Shown in pieces: positions 1 through 9,230 of a stretch of DNA of 64,000 nucleotides. Numbering within the stretch: the first letter of the stretch is position 1; every line of letters starts with the position of its first letter. This stretch comes from Sulfitobacter dubius. GTDB taxonomy: Bacteria > Pseudomonadota > Alphaproteobacteria > Rhodobacterales > Rhodobacteraceae. Where the stretch lies: assembly GCF_900113435.1 (NCBI RefSeq), contig NZ_FOPG01000002.1:700819-764818 (forward strand), in the 5' to 3' direction. The notes under the pieces are model-generated. The model saw only the letters and a program-made list of their open reading frames with translations, searched no databases and was not told the origin of the DNA. Position numbers and translations under genes: made by a program.

Positions 1-733
1 CGCCCATTACGATCCGATCCGTGCCCTCGCCGGATGTCACCACGTCCCCGGCCCCCGCTACGATCAGGTCATCCCCGCCGCCACCGTTCAGGTAATCGCG
101 GCTTTGCAGGTCATCCGCCCCAGTAAGCGTGTCATCCCCCCAGCCGCCAAAGAGCGTATCCTCGCCCGCGCCGCCGCGCAGCGCATCATCGCCAAGCCCG
201 CCTTGCAGCGCGTCACTCCCAGCTTCGCCATGCAGCACGTCATCACCCGCAGAGCCTTGCAGCGCGTCATCGCCCGCAGAGCCTTGCAGCGCGTCATCGC
301 CCGCACCGCCATAGAGGAAGTCATCGTCATTATGGCCAAAGAGGCTGTCGTTCCCTGCGCCGCCGAAAAGGTCATCATCTCCGTCATTGCCGTGCAGGCT
401 GTCGTCGCCATCATCGCCGTACAGCGTGTCGTTGCCATCATGGCCCTGCAGATCATCATCGCCGGCGGCGCCATGGATCAGATCATTCCCGCCGTAGCCG
501 CCAAGTTGGTCGTCGCCCGTGCCTCCCTGCACCGTCTCTCCGCCATCGCTGCCCGACAGGATGTCTCCGACGGTGTTGGGGCTGCGCGGAGTGTCACCTT
601 CTGGAACATCATCATCGGGCGGCGTTTCGATTTCAACGAAAGTGACAGCGCTGACCGCCATCAGACCCATCACACCAGCCAGCCACAACATGCGCAGTTC
701 CACCCGTTCATTGCTTGATGCCCCACACATCAT
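1..733 (-). CDS. RTX-type calcium-binding repeat protein, membrane-anchored, partial (C-terminus beyond the window)
   Basis: Reading the minus strand from an ATG at 733 gives an open frame of 244 codons that runs off the left edge. The N-terminus (MMCGASSNERVELR) is followed by one hydrophobic segment at about residues 15-36. A short acidic linker comes next, then at least ten nonapeptide blocks of the GGxGxDxLx type, seen as repeated GAGDD, GNDGDD and GSAGDD units. In the RTX family such repeats form a calcium-filled beta roll. The start fits an AAGGG just upstream; a second ATG at 730 is equally possible. The single N-terminal hydrophobic helix suggests membrane anchoring or Sec export rather than a classic large type I-secreted toxin. 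The C-terminus cannot be seen, so a secretion signal there is not excluded. Function unknown. Confidence 0.85.
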   Translation of the reverse strand, partial: MMCGASSNERVELRMLWLAGVMGLMAVSAVTFVEIETPPDDDVPEGDTPRSPNTVGDILSGSDGGETVQGGTGDDQLGGYGGNDLIHGAAGDDDLQGHDGNDTLYGDDGDDSLHGNDGDDDLFGGAGNDSLFGHNDDDFLYGGAGDDALQGSAGDDALQGSAGDDVLHGEAGSDALQGGLGDDALRGGAGEDTLFGGWGDDTLTGADDLQSRDYLNGGGGDDLIVAGAGDVVTSGEGTDRIVMG

Positions 734-817
734 CCCGCCCTTAGAAGGGCACGCTGTGGCTGTAAAATCAAAGGAATAGCGGGAAAGTGGTTAACGAATG
801 CCTGCCAGCGCGGGGCG

Positions 818-1333
818 CTAGGGTTGCCACAAAACCGGCTCTTGTGTGTAGGGCAGGTAGAGGGGGTGGCGCGGATGCCCGGCCTTGGAGAGTCCAAGGT
901 GGTAGAGCGGTTTGGCCCCCGCCGCCAACTGTGCGGCGACGCTAAGGCCCCGGTCCAGATGGGCACCATGCACGCCCCAAGCGGCGATGATCTGGTCGGC
1001 CCAATCGGCCCCTTCGACCAGCGTGGCGTCGTTGTCGGGGCCGATGGGGTCGACAGCCGCGCGCATGTCGCGCGGATCGGTGGCGCGCCATGCAAAGATA
1101 TTGGTCACCCGGAAACCGCCAAAGCCCAGCACCCTCGCGCGGCGCTCACAACGCTCGACGGTGGGGTCGTTCTGCACCTCCGTCGCGGTGGAGGGGTTCA
1201 GCATGACAAACATCACCCGCGGCGCAGCGCTGTCCCAGATCCGTGTGAGGCTGTAGCGATACTGCTCACAAGGGGAATAGATCGCCGTTGAGGGCGCATC
1301 GCCCTTGGTATGGCTGCGGGTGATGAGGGGCAT
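818..1333 (-). CDS. DUF1643 domain protein
   Basis: A 171-residue protein that matches the DUF1643 family along its length. The family-typical stretch FVMLNPSTATEVQNDPT lies near residues 42-58, followed by a CERRAR motif and FRVTNIFAWRATDP. The biochemical role of DUF1643 is not established, and it is often found as a lone cytosolic protein. Its ATG directly follows the truB stop codon with no gap, so it is very likely translated from the same transcript by coupling. It would be the last gene of the rbfA-DUF2233-truB-DUF1643 minus-strand group. No signal peptide or membrane segment is visible. Confidence 0.85.
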   Translation of the reverse strand: MPLITRSHTKGDAPSTAIYSPCEQYRYSLTRIWDSAAPRVMFVMLNPSTATEVQNDPTVERCERRARVLGFGGFRVTNIFAWRATDPRDMRAAVDPIGPDNDATLVEGADWADQIIAAWGVHGAHLDRGLSVAAQLAAGAKPLYHLGLSKAGHPRHPLYLPYTQEPVLWQP

Positions 1334-2260
1334 TCAGCCCTCGTTCGTGTCCGAGGATAGGTTAAACACCCGGCTGGGGTGCAATTCGCCCGCCTTGAAG
1401 CGGCCCACGGCCACGGGCCGGCCGTCGAGGGAGGCCCAGCATTCATCGCCGTATTCCACGTCATGGGCGATCACCATGCCGGGGTTGCCGTTGCGCAGAC
1501 GCGTCGCGCCTTCGGGGGTGGCTTTGACCTCCGGCAACTCAACCAATCCTTCGGCCAGCGGCAGCAGATGCGTGTCGAGTTCTGGCGTTCGTGCGATCTC
1601 GTCGATCTGTGCCAGTGTCAGGGCATTCGCCGCCTCAAACGGGCCGGACCACGTGCGGCGCAGTTCGCGGACATGACCGAGGCAACCAAGCTTCTGCCCA
1701 AGATCGCGGGCAATGGAGCGGACATAGCCGCCCTTGCCGCAGACCATTTCAAGCGTGACGTGATCGGCGTCGGGCCGGTCGAGCAGCAGCAGGCTTTCTA
1801 CCCAAAGCGGGCGGGCGGCGATGTCCATCTCTTCGCCATCGCGGGCGCGTTTATAGGCGCGCTGGCCGTCGATCTTCACGGCAGAGAACTGCGGCGGCAC
1901 CTGCTGGATGTCCCCGATGAAATCGCTCAGCGCGTCCTTGATGGCTGCATCGTCGGGGCGCAAATCGGAGGTGCCGATGACCTCGCCTTCGGCATCGTCG
2001 GTGTTGGTGGCAATGCCCAGACGCACGGTGAACTCATAGGCTTTGAGCGCGTCGGTGATATAGGGCACGGTCTTGGTCGCTTCGCCCAAGGCGATGGCCA
2101 GAACACCGGTCGCTTCGGGGTCAAGGGTGCCTGCGTGGCCCGCCTTCTTGGCTTCGAGCGCCCAGCGAACCTTGTTGACCACGGCGGTCGATGTCGGCCC
2201 GGCGGGTTTGTCTACAACCAGCCAACCTGAAATATCGCGACCCTTGCGTTTGCGTGCCAT
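1334..2260 (-). CDS. truB: tRNA pseudouridine(55) synthase TruB
   Basis: 308 residues. The enzyme converts U55 of the tRNA T loop to pseudouridine. The catalytic block [14 protein letters not shown] is at residues 41-54, with the nucleophilic aspartate at 47. The N-terminal [13 protein letters not shown] motif and the later [12 protein letters not shown] motif also fit TruB, and length is normal. The C-terminal 60 or so residues fit the PUA-like extension. It lies downstream of rbfA in the usual ribosome and tRNA maturation order, but a DUF2233 gene separates the two. The 78 bases before it contain no gene. Confidence 0.96.
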   Translation of the reverse strand: MARKRKGRDISGWLVVDKPAGPTSTAVVNKVRWALEAKKAGHAGTLDPEATGVLAIALGEATKTVPYITDALKAYEFTVRLGIATNTDDAEGEVIGTSDLRPDDAAIKDALSDFIGDIQQVPPQFSAVKIDGQRAYKRARDGEEMDIAARPLWVESLLLLDRPDADHVTLEMVCGKGGYVRSIARDLGQKLGCLGHVRELRRTWSGPFEAANALTLAQIDEIARTPELDTHLLPLAEGLVELPEVKATPEGATRLRNGNPGMVIAHDVEYGDECWASLDGRPVAVGRFKAGELHPSRVFNLSSDTNEG

Positions 2261-2338
2261 GTCTTGCCCCTTCGCTTTTGTGGTGCTGCCCTCTAACGGA
2301 GCCGCGCGCCGCTGCCCAGCCCTAGCGCCGGGGAAAAG

Positions 2339-3085
2339 TCACTTTGCAGGCGTGACGATGCCGATGATCGGCCCCAGCGTGGTGAAGCCCGCCCCGGTGC
2401 GGCGCAGTCCCGGCGCGCGCAGACGGGAGATATTGCCGTCGAAATACAGCGCGTTAGGCAGGTCCAGCTCATCCCGGTAGAGCCGGGCAAACTCATGAAA
2501 GGTTACCACGTCATTAGAAATCGCGAAAACCGCGCGTTTTCCATCTGCCGTGGTGCCAACGCCGTTGCGGATATAGCGCGAGGTGCTGTTGGGTAAGAAT
2601 CGCGGATGCAGCGCCCCGTCGATCACCAGCATTGGCCCTGATTGCGTGGCAAAGCGGCAGTCAGGTTTGTTCTTGAGGTAACGCTTGGTCTCAATCACAT
2701 CGGCGCGGCCATCACGCAGGCAGAAGACGCCATTGGGCAGCAGGCCAAAGTTGCCGGGCCCCGCGCTGTCGATCACGCCGCGCGCCTCGACGCCTTCTTC
2801 GACGTAATGCCCGACCGGAGAGCGGTCCTCGTGGTACATGCCCGCGTTCATCGCAAAGCCCAGCCGCAAGCCCTGCGCCTTCAAGGCCTCATCAAGCGAT
2901 CCGAAGAACCCATAGGGCGCGCCTGCGTCATCGTTAAGAAAGAGCCGCAGATCGTCACGGTCCAGATCAACTTCGCAAATAGTATAGGAACTGCCGTCAA
3001 ACGTGATGTTGCGACATTCGGCAGCGTCCGAAGGCGTGCCTTTCAGCGCGATCAGCGCCAATGCGATCAAACCGGCCCGGATCAC
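2339..3085 (-). CDS. Phosphodiester glycosidase family (DUF2233) secreted protein
   Basis: 248 residues beginning with a signal peptide (about residues 1-21, cleaved near SDAAE). The rest matches the NAGPA/DUF2233 fold: [13 protein letters not shown] near residue 80, [10 protein letters not shown] near 148, [16 protein letters not shown] near 175 and [12 protein letters not shown] near 208. Family members are phosphodiester alpha-glycosidases or exopolysaccharide-linked proteins; the substrate here cannot be told from sequence. Export to the periplasm is inferred. Its ATG overlaps the rbfA stop by four bases, so it is translationally coupled to rbfA, an odd partner for a periplasmic protein. 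Confidence 0.88.
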   Translation of the reverse strand: MIRAGLIALALIALKGTPSDAAECRNITFDGSSYTICEVDLDRDDLRLFLNDDAGAPYGFFGSLDEALKAQGLRLGFAMNAGMYHEDRSPVGHYVEEGVEARGVIDSAGPGNFGLLPNGVFCLRDGRADVIETKRYLKNKPDCRFATQSGPMLVIDGALHPRFLPNSTSRYIRNGVGTTADGKRAVFAISNDVVTFHEFARLYRDELDLPNALYFDGNISRLRAPGLRRTGAGFTTLGPIIGIVTPAK

Positions 3086-3522
3086 TGATCCGGCGCGCTG
3101 TCGGCAGCGTCATCGTCTGGCGCGTCCGCATCGCGGCGCACCACGTCTTGGTTCAACATCCGGCGCGTGTCGTCCATCCGGTCGAATGTGCGATCCAATT
3201 GGAACCGCAGATCGGGGGAAAACTTGAGCGTGAGTTTCTTAGCCACCTGTCGGCGCAATTCGTTCTTATTGCGCGCCAGCAGCTTGAGCACCTCATCTTG
3301 ACCTTCACCACCCAGTGGCAGCACATAGGCCGTGGCGATCTTGAGATCGGGCGAGATGCGCACCTCTCCCACGGTGATCGACAGACGGTTGAGGTCGGTG
3401 TCATGCACGTCCCCGCGTGCGAGTACATCAGACAAGGCGCGGCGGACGGTTTCGCCCACGCGGAGTTGTCGTTGCGACGGGCCTGCGCCCTCATGAAACT
3501 TGTTCTTTGCCATGAACCCCAT
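3082..3522 (-). CDS. rbfA: 30S ribosome-binding factor A
   Basis: 146 residues. RbfA binds the immature 30S subunit and helps process the 5' end of 16S rRNA. The KH-like core is visible: [18 protein letters not shown] near residue 18, then [17 protein letters not shown], and the family-typical [11 protein letters not shown] near residue 120. The tail is acidic ([12 protein letters not shown]). It is the first gene of the minus-strand group that includes truB, and is divergent from dapB with 89 bases between their start codons. The upstream infB and nusA genes usual for this locus are not adjacent. Confidence 0.95.
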   Translation of the reverse strand: MGFMAKNKFHEGAGPSQRQLRVGETVRRALSDVLARGDVHDTDLNRLSITVGEVRISPDLKIATAYVLPLGGEGQDEVLKLLARNKNELRRQVAKKLTLKFSPDLRFQLDRTFDRMDDTRRMLNQDVVRRDADAPDDDAADSAPDQ

Positions 3523-3611
3523 CTAAGGCTTCGGTTGCACTTTGCCAAGCGCTCGCCGAAGGGCTAAACCAGCCGAGCCATTCATGCCCCCGAACTGCAG
3601 GAGACACCCCC

Positions 3612-4433
3612 ATGACACAGACCCCCGGCATCGCCGTTACCGGCGCCTCTGGCCGCATGGGCCAGATGTTGATCCGTGAGATCACCGCCAGCGACAAGAT
3701 GCATCTGGCCGCGGCGGTGGAGCGTCCCGGTCAAGACTGGGTGGGGCGCGACGTGGGCGAAGCGATGGGCGGTGCGGCGCTGGGCGTCATCGTGACCGAT
3801 GATGCCGCTGAGGCGTTTGCCAAGGTGCAAGCCGTGATCGATTTCACCGCGCCACAGGCCACGATCGCCTTTGCTGCCGAGGCCGCGAAGGCCGGGATCG
3901 TGCATGTCATCGGCACCACCGGTATGACCGATAAGGAGATCGCGCAGCTTGCCCCGGCGGCCGAGCAGGGGGCCATCATCGTCCGCGCGGGCAACATGAG
4001 CCTTGGGGTGAACCTGCTGACACAGTTGACCCGTCAGGTCGCCGCCGCGCTGGATGTTGACTACGACATTGAGATCATTGAGGCGCATCACAATCAAAAG
4101 GTCGACGCACCGTCAGGCACCGCTTTGATGTTGGGCGAAGCTGCCGCCGAGGGGCGGGGCGTGAAACTCGCTGATGTCTCCGATAGGGGCCGCGATGGCA
4201 TCACTGGCGCACGGAAGAAGGGTGACATCGGTTTCACCGCGATCCGGGGCGGTGACGTCGTGGGGGAACATGATGTGATGTTCGCCGCCGCTGGCGAGCG
4301 GATCATTTTGCGCCACATCGCCTCTGACCGGGCTCTTTTTGCGCGGGGCGCGCTCAAGGCAGCGCTTTGGGGGCAGGGGCAGGCGCCGGGCGAATATGAC
4401 ATGCTGGATGTCCTGGGCCTGAAAACCTCATAA
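3612..4433 (+). CDS. dapB: 4-hydroxy-tetrahydrodipicolinate reductase
   Basis: 273 residues. It reduces hydroxy-tetrahydrodipicolinate with NAD(P)H in the diaminopimelate/lysine pathway in the cytosol. The nucleotide-binding GASGRMG is at residues 11-17, and the catalytic block [15 protein letters not shown] runs from about 157 with His159, His160 and Lys163. Length is typical. An AGGAG about ten bases upstream supports this start. It is divergent from rbfA and followed 75 bases later by a small secreted protein gene. Confidence 0.97.
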   Translation: MTQTPGIAVTGASGRMGQMLIREITASDKMHLAAAVERPGQDWVGRDVGEAMGGAALGVIVTDDAAEAFAKVQAVIDFTAPQATIAFAAEAAKAGIVHVIGTTGMTDKEIAQLAPAAEQGAIIVRAGNMSLGVNLLTQLTRQVAAALDVDYDIEIIEAHHNQKVDAPSGTALMLGEAAAEGRGVKLADVSDRGRDGITGARKKGDIGFTAIRGGDVVGEHDVMFAAAGERIILRHIASDRALFARGALKAALWGQGQAPGEYDMLDVLGLKTS

Positions 4434-4508
4434 TAGCGCAGATTATCTGAAACTTTACCCGCGTGAGCTACGTGAATGCCGAATGCAATTCACTGATGGG
4501 AGGTTTCG

Positions 4509-4868
4509 ATGAGGTTTATCTTTGCACTCGCCGCGTCAGCGGTGCTGGCGCTGAGCGCCCTGCCCGCGGCGGCGGAATATGCCCGTATTCAAAGCAAATC
4601 CGACTTCGTCGCGGCGGTGAATGGCAAAAGGCTGACCCGCCCGCTCGTCGATCTGCGGGTGGCCTCTGGCGGAGCCATCTCCGGCAAAGGCGCGGTTTGG
4701 GAGGTCACGGGCACTTGGACGTGGAAAGACGGTTTCTTCTGTCGGACGCTGGTTTGGGGCGGCAAGGATCTGGGCTATAACTGCCAAGTGGTCATGCGCG
4801 ATGGCGCGAAAATCCGCTTCACCTCCGACAAGGGTGCGGGTGAATCGGCGGTTCTGACCCTGCGCTAA
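4509..4868 (+). CDS. Small secreted protein of unknown function
   Basis: 119 residues with a clear Sec signal peptide (MRFIFALAASAVLALSA, cleavage expected after PAAA near residue 22). The mature part is about 97 residues, rich in tryptophan and lysine, with two cysteines (in FFCRTL and YNCQV) that could form one disulfide. I do not recognise a named domain. GGGAGG upstream fits the start. It follows dapB in the same direction, so automatic annotation could copy the dapB name onto it, but it has no reductase motif. Periplasmic location is inferred. Confidence 0.82.
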   Translation: MRFIFALAASAVLALSALPAAAEYARIQSKSDFVAAVNGKRLTRPLVDLRVASGGAISGKGAVWEVTGTWTWKDGFFCRTLVWGGKDLGYNCQVVMRDGAKIRFTSDKGAGESAVLTLR

Positions 4869-4874
4869 GGCCAC

Positions 4875-5177
4875 TTAGAAATCGACAGCGATGCCCTTTT
4901 TCTCCCAATCACCATAGCGCACCGGCTCTGGCCCATCGCGCCCGCCGAGTTCGGCGGGCAGGTCCAGTGCTGCGGCGGCCTCGCGCCGTGCGGCGGCTTC
5001 GGCCAAGGCGCGTTGCGCGGCGGCGGGCAGGTCCGGGCCGGGGGCCGGTGTTGGGTCATGCGGCGTGTCCGGGATCGGCTTTGGCCCCGGTTTGGGCTGC
5101 GGGGGCAGGTCCGGCGCGGGGCTTGGAGTTGGGTCAGGGCCGGGTCTACTGTCGGGAATAGGGCGTTGATCGGGCAT
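4875..5177 (-). CDS. SDHAF4/DUF1674 family protein (succinate dehydrogenase assembly factor-like)
   Basis: About 100 residues. The C-terminus carries the family signature LGGRDGPEPVRYGDWEKKG ending in IAVDF, found in DUF1674 proteins and mitochondrial SDHAF4, which binds the flavinylated SDH subunit during complex II assembly. Before it come an alanine/arginine-rich helix and a proline-rich region of about 50 residues with repeated PDP, PGP and PTP. The start is set by AAGAGG six bases before the second ATG (5177); the frame stays open to 5285 but would then overlap rsmB. The stop is six bases from the stop of the convergent gene at 4868. No sdh gene is in the window. Confidence 0.85.
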   Translation of the reverse strand: MPDQRPIPDSRPGPDPTPSPAPDLPPQPKPGPKPIPDTPHDPTPAPGPDLPAAAQRALAEAAARREAAAALDLPAELGGRDGPEPVRYGDWEKKGIAVDF

Positions 5178-5274
5178 CATGGTCCTCTTGAGCCAAGTTC
5201 TCCCTTGATATACGCCGCGCGCTGGCCCAGACAACCCGGCAACCCCCGAAGCAAGACCCAGATAGGATAAGATC

Positions 5275-6546
5275 ATGGCAGACACAGGCGTTCAGGCCCG
5301 CAGAAGCGCGGTATATCTGCTGGATCAGATTTTGGGCGAAGAGCCACGTCTGATGTCGGAACTGCTCGCCTCCGGCGCGTTGGACAAGCTGCCCCCCGAT
5401 GACCGGGCGCGGGCACAACGTCTGGCACAGGACACGCTGCGCGGGTTGGAGCGTGCCGACCGGCTGTTGCAAAAACATCTGCAAAAGGCCCCGCCGTTGA
5501 CCGTGCGCAACGTGCTGCGTGTCGGTACGGTGGAGCTTTGTCAGGGCGGCGCGGCGCATGGGGTCGTGAACACGATGGTCAATCTCGTGTCCCAGCACCG
5601 CACGCTGAGCCACCTCAAGGGTCTGACCAACGCCGTCTTGCGTAAGATCGCCGCGCAGGGCCCCGAAGCATGGGGCGCCCTGCGCGCACCGCGCTTGCCC
5701 AAATGGCTGCGCGGTCCACTGGCCGAGGCTTGGGGGACGGACGCCATCGCCGCGATGGAAGAGGCGCATTTTGCGGGCGCACCGCTGGATCTGACCGCTA
5801 AGGGCGACCCTGCCGCCTTGGCCGAGGCCGTGGGCGGCACGCTTTTGCCGACCGGCTCGGTTCGGGTGACGGATGCCGGGCAGGTTTCCACCATGCCGGG
5901 TTTTGCCGAAGGTGACTGGTGGGTGCAGGATGCCGCCGCTGCGATCCCGGTGGGGGTGCTGGCTCCGAAAGAAGGCGAGACCGTGCTGGACCTCTGTGCC
6001 GCGCCGGGGGGCAAAACCATGCAACTCGCCGCCGCTGGGGCCGTTGTCACTGCCGTCGACCAGTCCCATTCCCGGATGCAGCGGGTGAAGGAAAACCTTG
6101 CCCGCGTGGGGCTCAAGGCCAAGACGCTCACCAAGGACGCCCGTGCCGTAGAGGGCGCGTTCGATGCGATCCTGCTCGACGCGCCGTGCTCTGCCACCGG
6201 TACCATCCGCCGCCACCCCGACCTGCCCCATGCTAAGGACGGCTCGGAATTCGGGGACCTGATCGAGTTGCAATCCGAACTGATCGACCACGCATGGAGC
6301 CTGCTGAAACCGGGCGGGCGGCTGGTGTTCTGTACCTGCAGCCTGCTGCCCGACGAGGGCGAAGTGCAGGTCGATGAGGCACTGGAACGGCATGGTGACA
6401 TGACCGTTGACCGCGCCGCGCTGGACGTGGCCGGGGTCAACGCAGAGTGGATCACCGAAGAGGGCGGGTTGCGTCTGTGCCCTGATTTCTGGGCTGACAA
6501 AGGCGGCATGGACGGGTTCTACATCGCCTGTTTGCGCAAAGGTTAA
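5275..6546 (+). CDS. rsmB: RsmB/Fmu-type rRNA (cytosine-C5) methyltransferase
   Basis: 423 residues. The N-terminal NusB-like domain (about 1-140) is followed by a SAM-dependent Rossmann methyltransferase. Motif I DLCAAPGGKT is near residue 239, motif IV DAPCSATG has Cys305 and motif VI CTCSLLPDEGE has Cys355, the two cysteines expected in this family. RsmB methylates C967 of 16S rRNA; the exact target here is assumed from the family. Its start is divergent from the SDHAF4-like gene, and its stop is three bases from the stop of the convergent gene at 6550, leaving no room for a separate terminator. Confidence 0.94.
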   Translation: MADTGVQARRSAVYLLDQILGEEPRLMSELLASGALDKLPPDDRARAQRLAQDTLRGLERADRLLQKHLQKAPPLTVRNVLRVGTVELCQGGAAHGVVNTMVNLVSQHRTLSHLKGLTNAVLRKIAAQGPEAWGALRAPRLPKWLRGPLAEAWGTDAIAAMEEAHFAGAPLDLTAKGDPAALAEAVGGTLLPTGSVRVTDAGQVSTMPGFAEGDWWVQDAAAAIPVGVLAPKEGETVLDLCAAPGGKTMQLAAAGAVVTAVDQSHSRMQRVKENLARVGLKAKTLTKDARAVEGAFDAILLDAPCSATGTIRRHPDLPHAKDGSEFGDLIELQSELIDHAWSLLKPGGRLVFCTCSLLPDEGEVQVDEALERHGDMTVDRAALDVAGVNAEWITEEGGLRLCPDFWADKGGMDGFYIACLRKG

Positions 6547-6549
6547 GCG

Positions 6550-7299
6550 TCACGCGCCGATCGGCGGTGACGGCACGGCAAGATATGCCGCGCTTGGGAT
6601 GTCTACCAAACCCCTGATGCCCAGCGTTTCGATATCTTCAGGCATAAGCCGCGCGATGGCTTGGCTGACCGCTGCAAAAGTCGCGATACGATTCGCCCCC
6701 GCCGCCGCGATATAGGGCAGGCCGGGTGTTGGTGTGGTGCGCTCTAGCACCCGCAGGTGGCTGGCGAAGGGATCGTAGCGCTGGATCAATCGCCATGACA
6801 CCGCATCAAGTGCTGCGATATCCGCGCGCCCATCTGCGACGGTCTGGGCAGAGTTGCGGTGACCATGGCTTTGTGAGCGGTCCTTGAACCAGAACCCCTC
6901 TGCACTGCAATGCGTGTAAGCAGCGGCATATCCAGACTGTGAAAATGACTGGTTGTAGGTGAACCGCGCCGCGCGAAATTCGGAAATTGTTTCACGGGGA
7001 TCATCGGCACGGATCACAAAAACGCTGCTGTAATACCCCGGCGGGCAGCCTGCGACGGCAAAGTCAGGCGTACCGATCAACGTAACATGGTCGTGCAGCC
7101 ACAGACGGTAAGGCATCCCGCAGGTTTGCGAGAGAATCAGGTCCGGCGCATTCCAAACTGTAAATTCCTCTGCTTTGTTGTTCAGTGTTTCAGGCGCTGC
7201 GATGCCCCGCGCGGCAAGTTCTCCGCTGATCAGCGCCCAATAGCGGCCATGGGCCTCGGCGGTCTCTGGCCGCAGGTACATCATCAGGCTGGCGATCAT
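6550..7299 (-). CDS. PhnD/SsuA-like periplasmic-binding-fold protein
   Basis: About 249 residues from an ATG at 7299 that has GGAG seven bases upstream; the frame stays open to 7410 but the extra residues look non-coding. It resembles COG3221 (PhnD-like) proteins: SQTCGMPYR near residue 60, a long middle part with TYNQSFSQSGYAA, and DGRADIAALDAVSWRL near 170. Family members bind phosphonate, phosphite or similar ligands for ABC import. This one has no obvious signal peptide and no transporter genes nearby, so it may act in the cytosol as an enzyme or sensor. Ligand unknown. Confidence 0.8.
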   Translation of the reverse strand: MIASLMMYLRPETAEAHGRYWALISGELAARGIAAPETLNNKAEEFTVWNAPDLILSQTCGMPYRLWLHDHVTLIGTPDFAVAGCPPGYYSSVFVIRADDPRETISEFRAARFTYNQSFSQSGYAAAYTHCSAEGFWFKDRSQSHGHRNSAQTVADGRADIAALDAVSWRLIQRYDPFASHLRVLERTTPTPGLPYIAAAGANRIATFAAVSQAIARLMPEDIETLGIRGLVDIPSAAYLAVPSPPIGA

Positions 7300-7465
7300 C
7301 TGCGTGCTCCGCTTGGGACGACTATCTTTTAGGCAAGGCGCGGCCGCGCTGGCAAGGGACCGTTCCCCGCCGATTGCCCGGCGTATGGGGAAAATTCGGT
7401 GACTCATCACGGCGCGGGGGCTATGCTCCCGTCAAACGCCATCAGAGCGTCAGGGGCAGCTTGAT

Positions 7466-9214
7466 ATGATTAATCTTTCCAGCGTCATGGCCCGAAGGGC
7501 GCGGTTCTTGAACCGCTGGCACGCGTGGCGCGCGACTCGTGGGCGCGGACGGGCGACAGGTTTTGTGTCTTCGCCCGAGCCGCGCACCATTGGTTCTTTT
7601 GCACGGGGGCGGCAGTTGATCGCGGGCAATTACCTTTTTGCTGGCAGCCTTTTAACCGCGCCGCAGACCGCGATGTGGGAACTGGCCCCGCCAGATCACG
7701 TCTTTGCGGCGGAACTGCATGGATTTGCATGGTTGGATGACCTTGCCGCAGTGGGCGACGCGCGGGCGCGGACAGCGGCGCAGGATTGGCTTTGGGATTG
7801 GATCAACCGCTTCGGGCGCGGGCAGGGGCCGGGCTGGACCCCGGCGCTGACGGGGCGGCGGCTGATCCGTTGGATCAACCATGCGCTTTTCATGTTGCGG
7901 GGCACGGAGGCCGAGCAGAGCGATGTTTTCTACCGTTCGCTAGAGCAACAGACCCGATTTTTGTCGAAACGCTGGCGTGCCTCTGCGCCGGGATTGCCTC
8001 GGTTCGAGGCGCTGACCGGGTTGATCTATGCGGGCCTATCGCTTGAAGGGTTGGAGGAACTGGCCGATCCGGCGATCAAGGCATTGGCGCGCGAATGTGC
8101 CAGCCAGATCGACGCCGAGGGCGGTTTGCCCACCCGCAACCCCGAGGAATTGCTGGCCGTGTTTACCCTGCTAACATGGGCCGCTGCCGCGCTAAGCGAT
8201 GCAGGCCGCAGCACGCCAAAGGAACATCTGACTGCGATCGAGCGTATCGCGCCCACCCTGCGCAGCCTGCGCCATGCGGATGGCGCTTTGGCGCGGTTCC
8301 ACGGCGGTGGGCGCGGTATGGAAGGCTGGCTGGATCACGCGCTGGCGGCGGCCAAGGTCAAGACACGGCAGCCCGATGGGCTGGCGATGGGCTATGCACG
8401 GCTGTCTGCGGGGCGCACCAGCGTGATTGTCGATGCCGCACCCCCGCCGGGTGGCTCGGCATCGAGCAATGCCCATGCCTCGACATTGGCGTTCGAGCTG
8501 ACCTCGGGGCGGCGGCCCTTGGTGGTGAACTGCGGCTCAGGCGCGTCTTTTGGGCTGGAGTGGCGTCGGGCAGGGCGGGCCACGCCGTCGCATTCAGCGC
8601 TGTCGCTGGTGGGCTATTCCAGCGCGCGGCTGGCAGAGCCTGATCGCCACACGGGAGAAGAGGCGCTGATCCACGGGCCGCGCCATGTGCCCGTTGAGAT
8701 CGGAGAGGCCGCCGATGGGCTTCGCTTTGAAGGGGGGCACGACGCCTATCTGCGCAGCCACGGGCTGACCCATGCGCGGCGGCTTGAACTGACGTCGGAC
8801 GGGCGCGGCCTGTCGGGGGAAGATATGCTGCTGGCGATAGAGGATGCCGAGAAGCGGCGTTTCGACAAGATGCTGGATGCCACACGGTTGAAAGGAGTGC
8901 CCTTTGACATCCGTTTTCACCTCCACCCGGATGTAGATGCCACGGTTGACCTTGGCGGGGCTGCGATCTCAATGGCGCTGAAAAGTGGTGAGATTTGGGT
9001 GTTTCGCCATGACGGCACGCATAATCTGTCTTTGGAACCGGGGGTTTACCTAGAGACAACCCGTCTTAAACCGCGCGCCGCGCAGCAGATCGTGCTCTCG
9101 GGCTATGCCATGAACTATGCCACACGGGTGCGCTGGTCGTTGTCAAAAGCGCAGGAAACTGCGATTGGCGTGCGAGATTTGTCGATCGACGATCCCTATG
9201 CTGATGAAGACTGA
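7466..9214 (+). CDS. Heparinase II/III family protein
   Basis: 582 residues. The N-terminal half is an alpha-helical toroid-like region (conserved stretch [13 protein letters not shown] near residue 75 and [14 protein letters not shown] near 130). The C-terminal half from about 330 matches the heparinase II/III beta-sandwich domain ([13 protein letters not shown] near 275, [19 protein letters not shown] near 338, [22 protein letters not shown]). Members are polysaccharide lyases, but in Rhodobacteraceae this gene is usually next to purH and its substrate is unknown. No signal peptide is evident, which is odd for a lyase. It ends 16 bases before purH and probably shares its transcript. Confidence 0.88.
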   Translation: MINLSSVMARRARFLNRWHAWRATRGRGRATGFVSSPEPRTIGSFARGRQLIAGNYLFAGSLLTAPQTAMWELAPPDHVFAAELHGFAWLDDLAAVGDARARTAAQDWLWDWINRFGRGQGPGWTPALTGRRLIRWINHALFMLRGTEAEQSDVFYRSLEQQTRFLSKRWRASAPGLPRFEALTGLIYAGLSLEGLEELADPAIKALARECASQIDAEGGLPTRNPEELLAVFTLLTWAAAALSDAGRSTPKEHLTAIERIAPTLRSLRHADGALARFHGGGRGMEGWLDHALAAAKVKTRQPDGLAMGYARLSAGRTSVIVDAAPPPGGSASSNAHASTLAFELTSGRRPLVVNCGSGASFGLEWRRAGRATPSHSALSLVGYSSARLAEPDRHTGEEALIHGPRHVPVEIGEAADGLRFEGGHDAYLRSHGLTHARRLELTSDGRGLSGEDMLLAIEDAEKRRFDKMLDATRLKGVPFDIRFHLHPDVDATVDLGGAAISMALKSGEIWVFRHDGTHNLSLEPGVYLETTRLKPRAAQQIVLSGYAMNYATRVRWSLSKAQETAIGVRDLSIDDPYADED

Positions 9215-9230
9215 CCAAGGAACCAGCCCC

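Noticed and set aside
88..718. Plus- and minus-strand open frames with low-complexity Met/Thr/Ala-rich or Val/Ile/Ala-rich sequence over the RTX region
   Set aside because: They are other-frame readings of the RTX repeats on the minus strand and have no domain, start signal or codon logic of their own.
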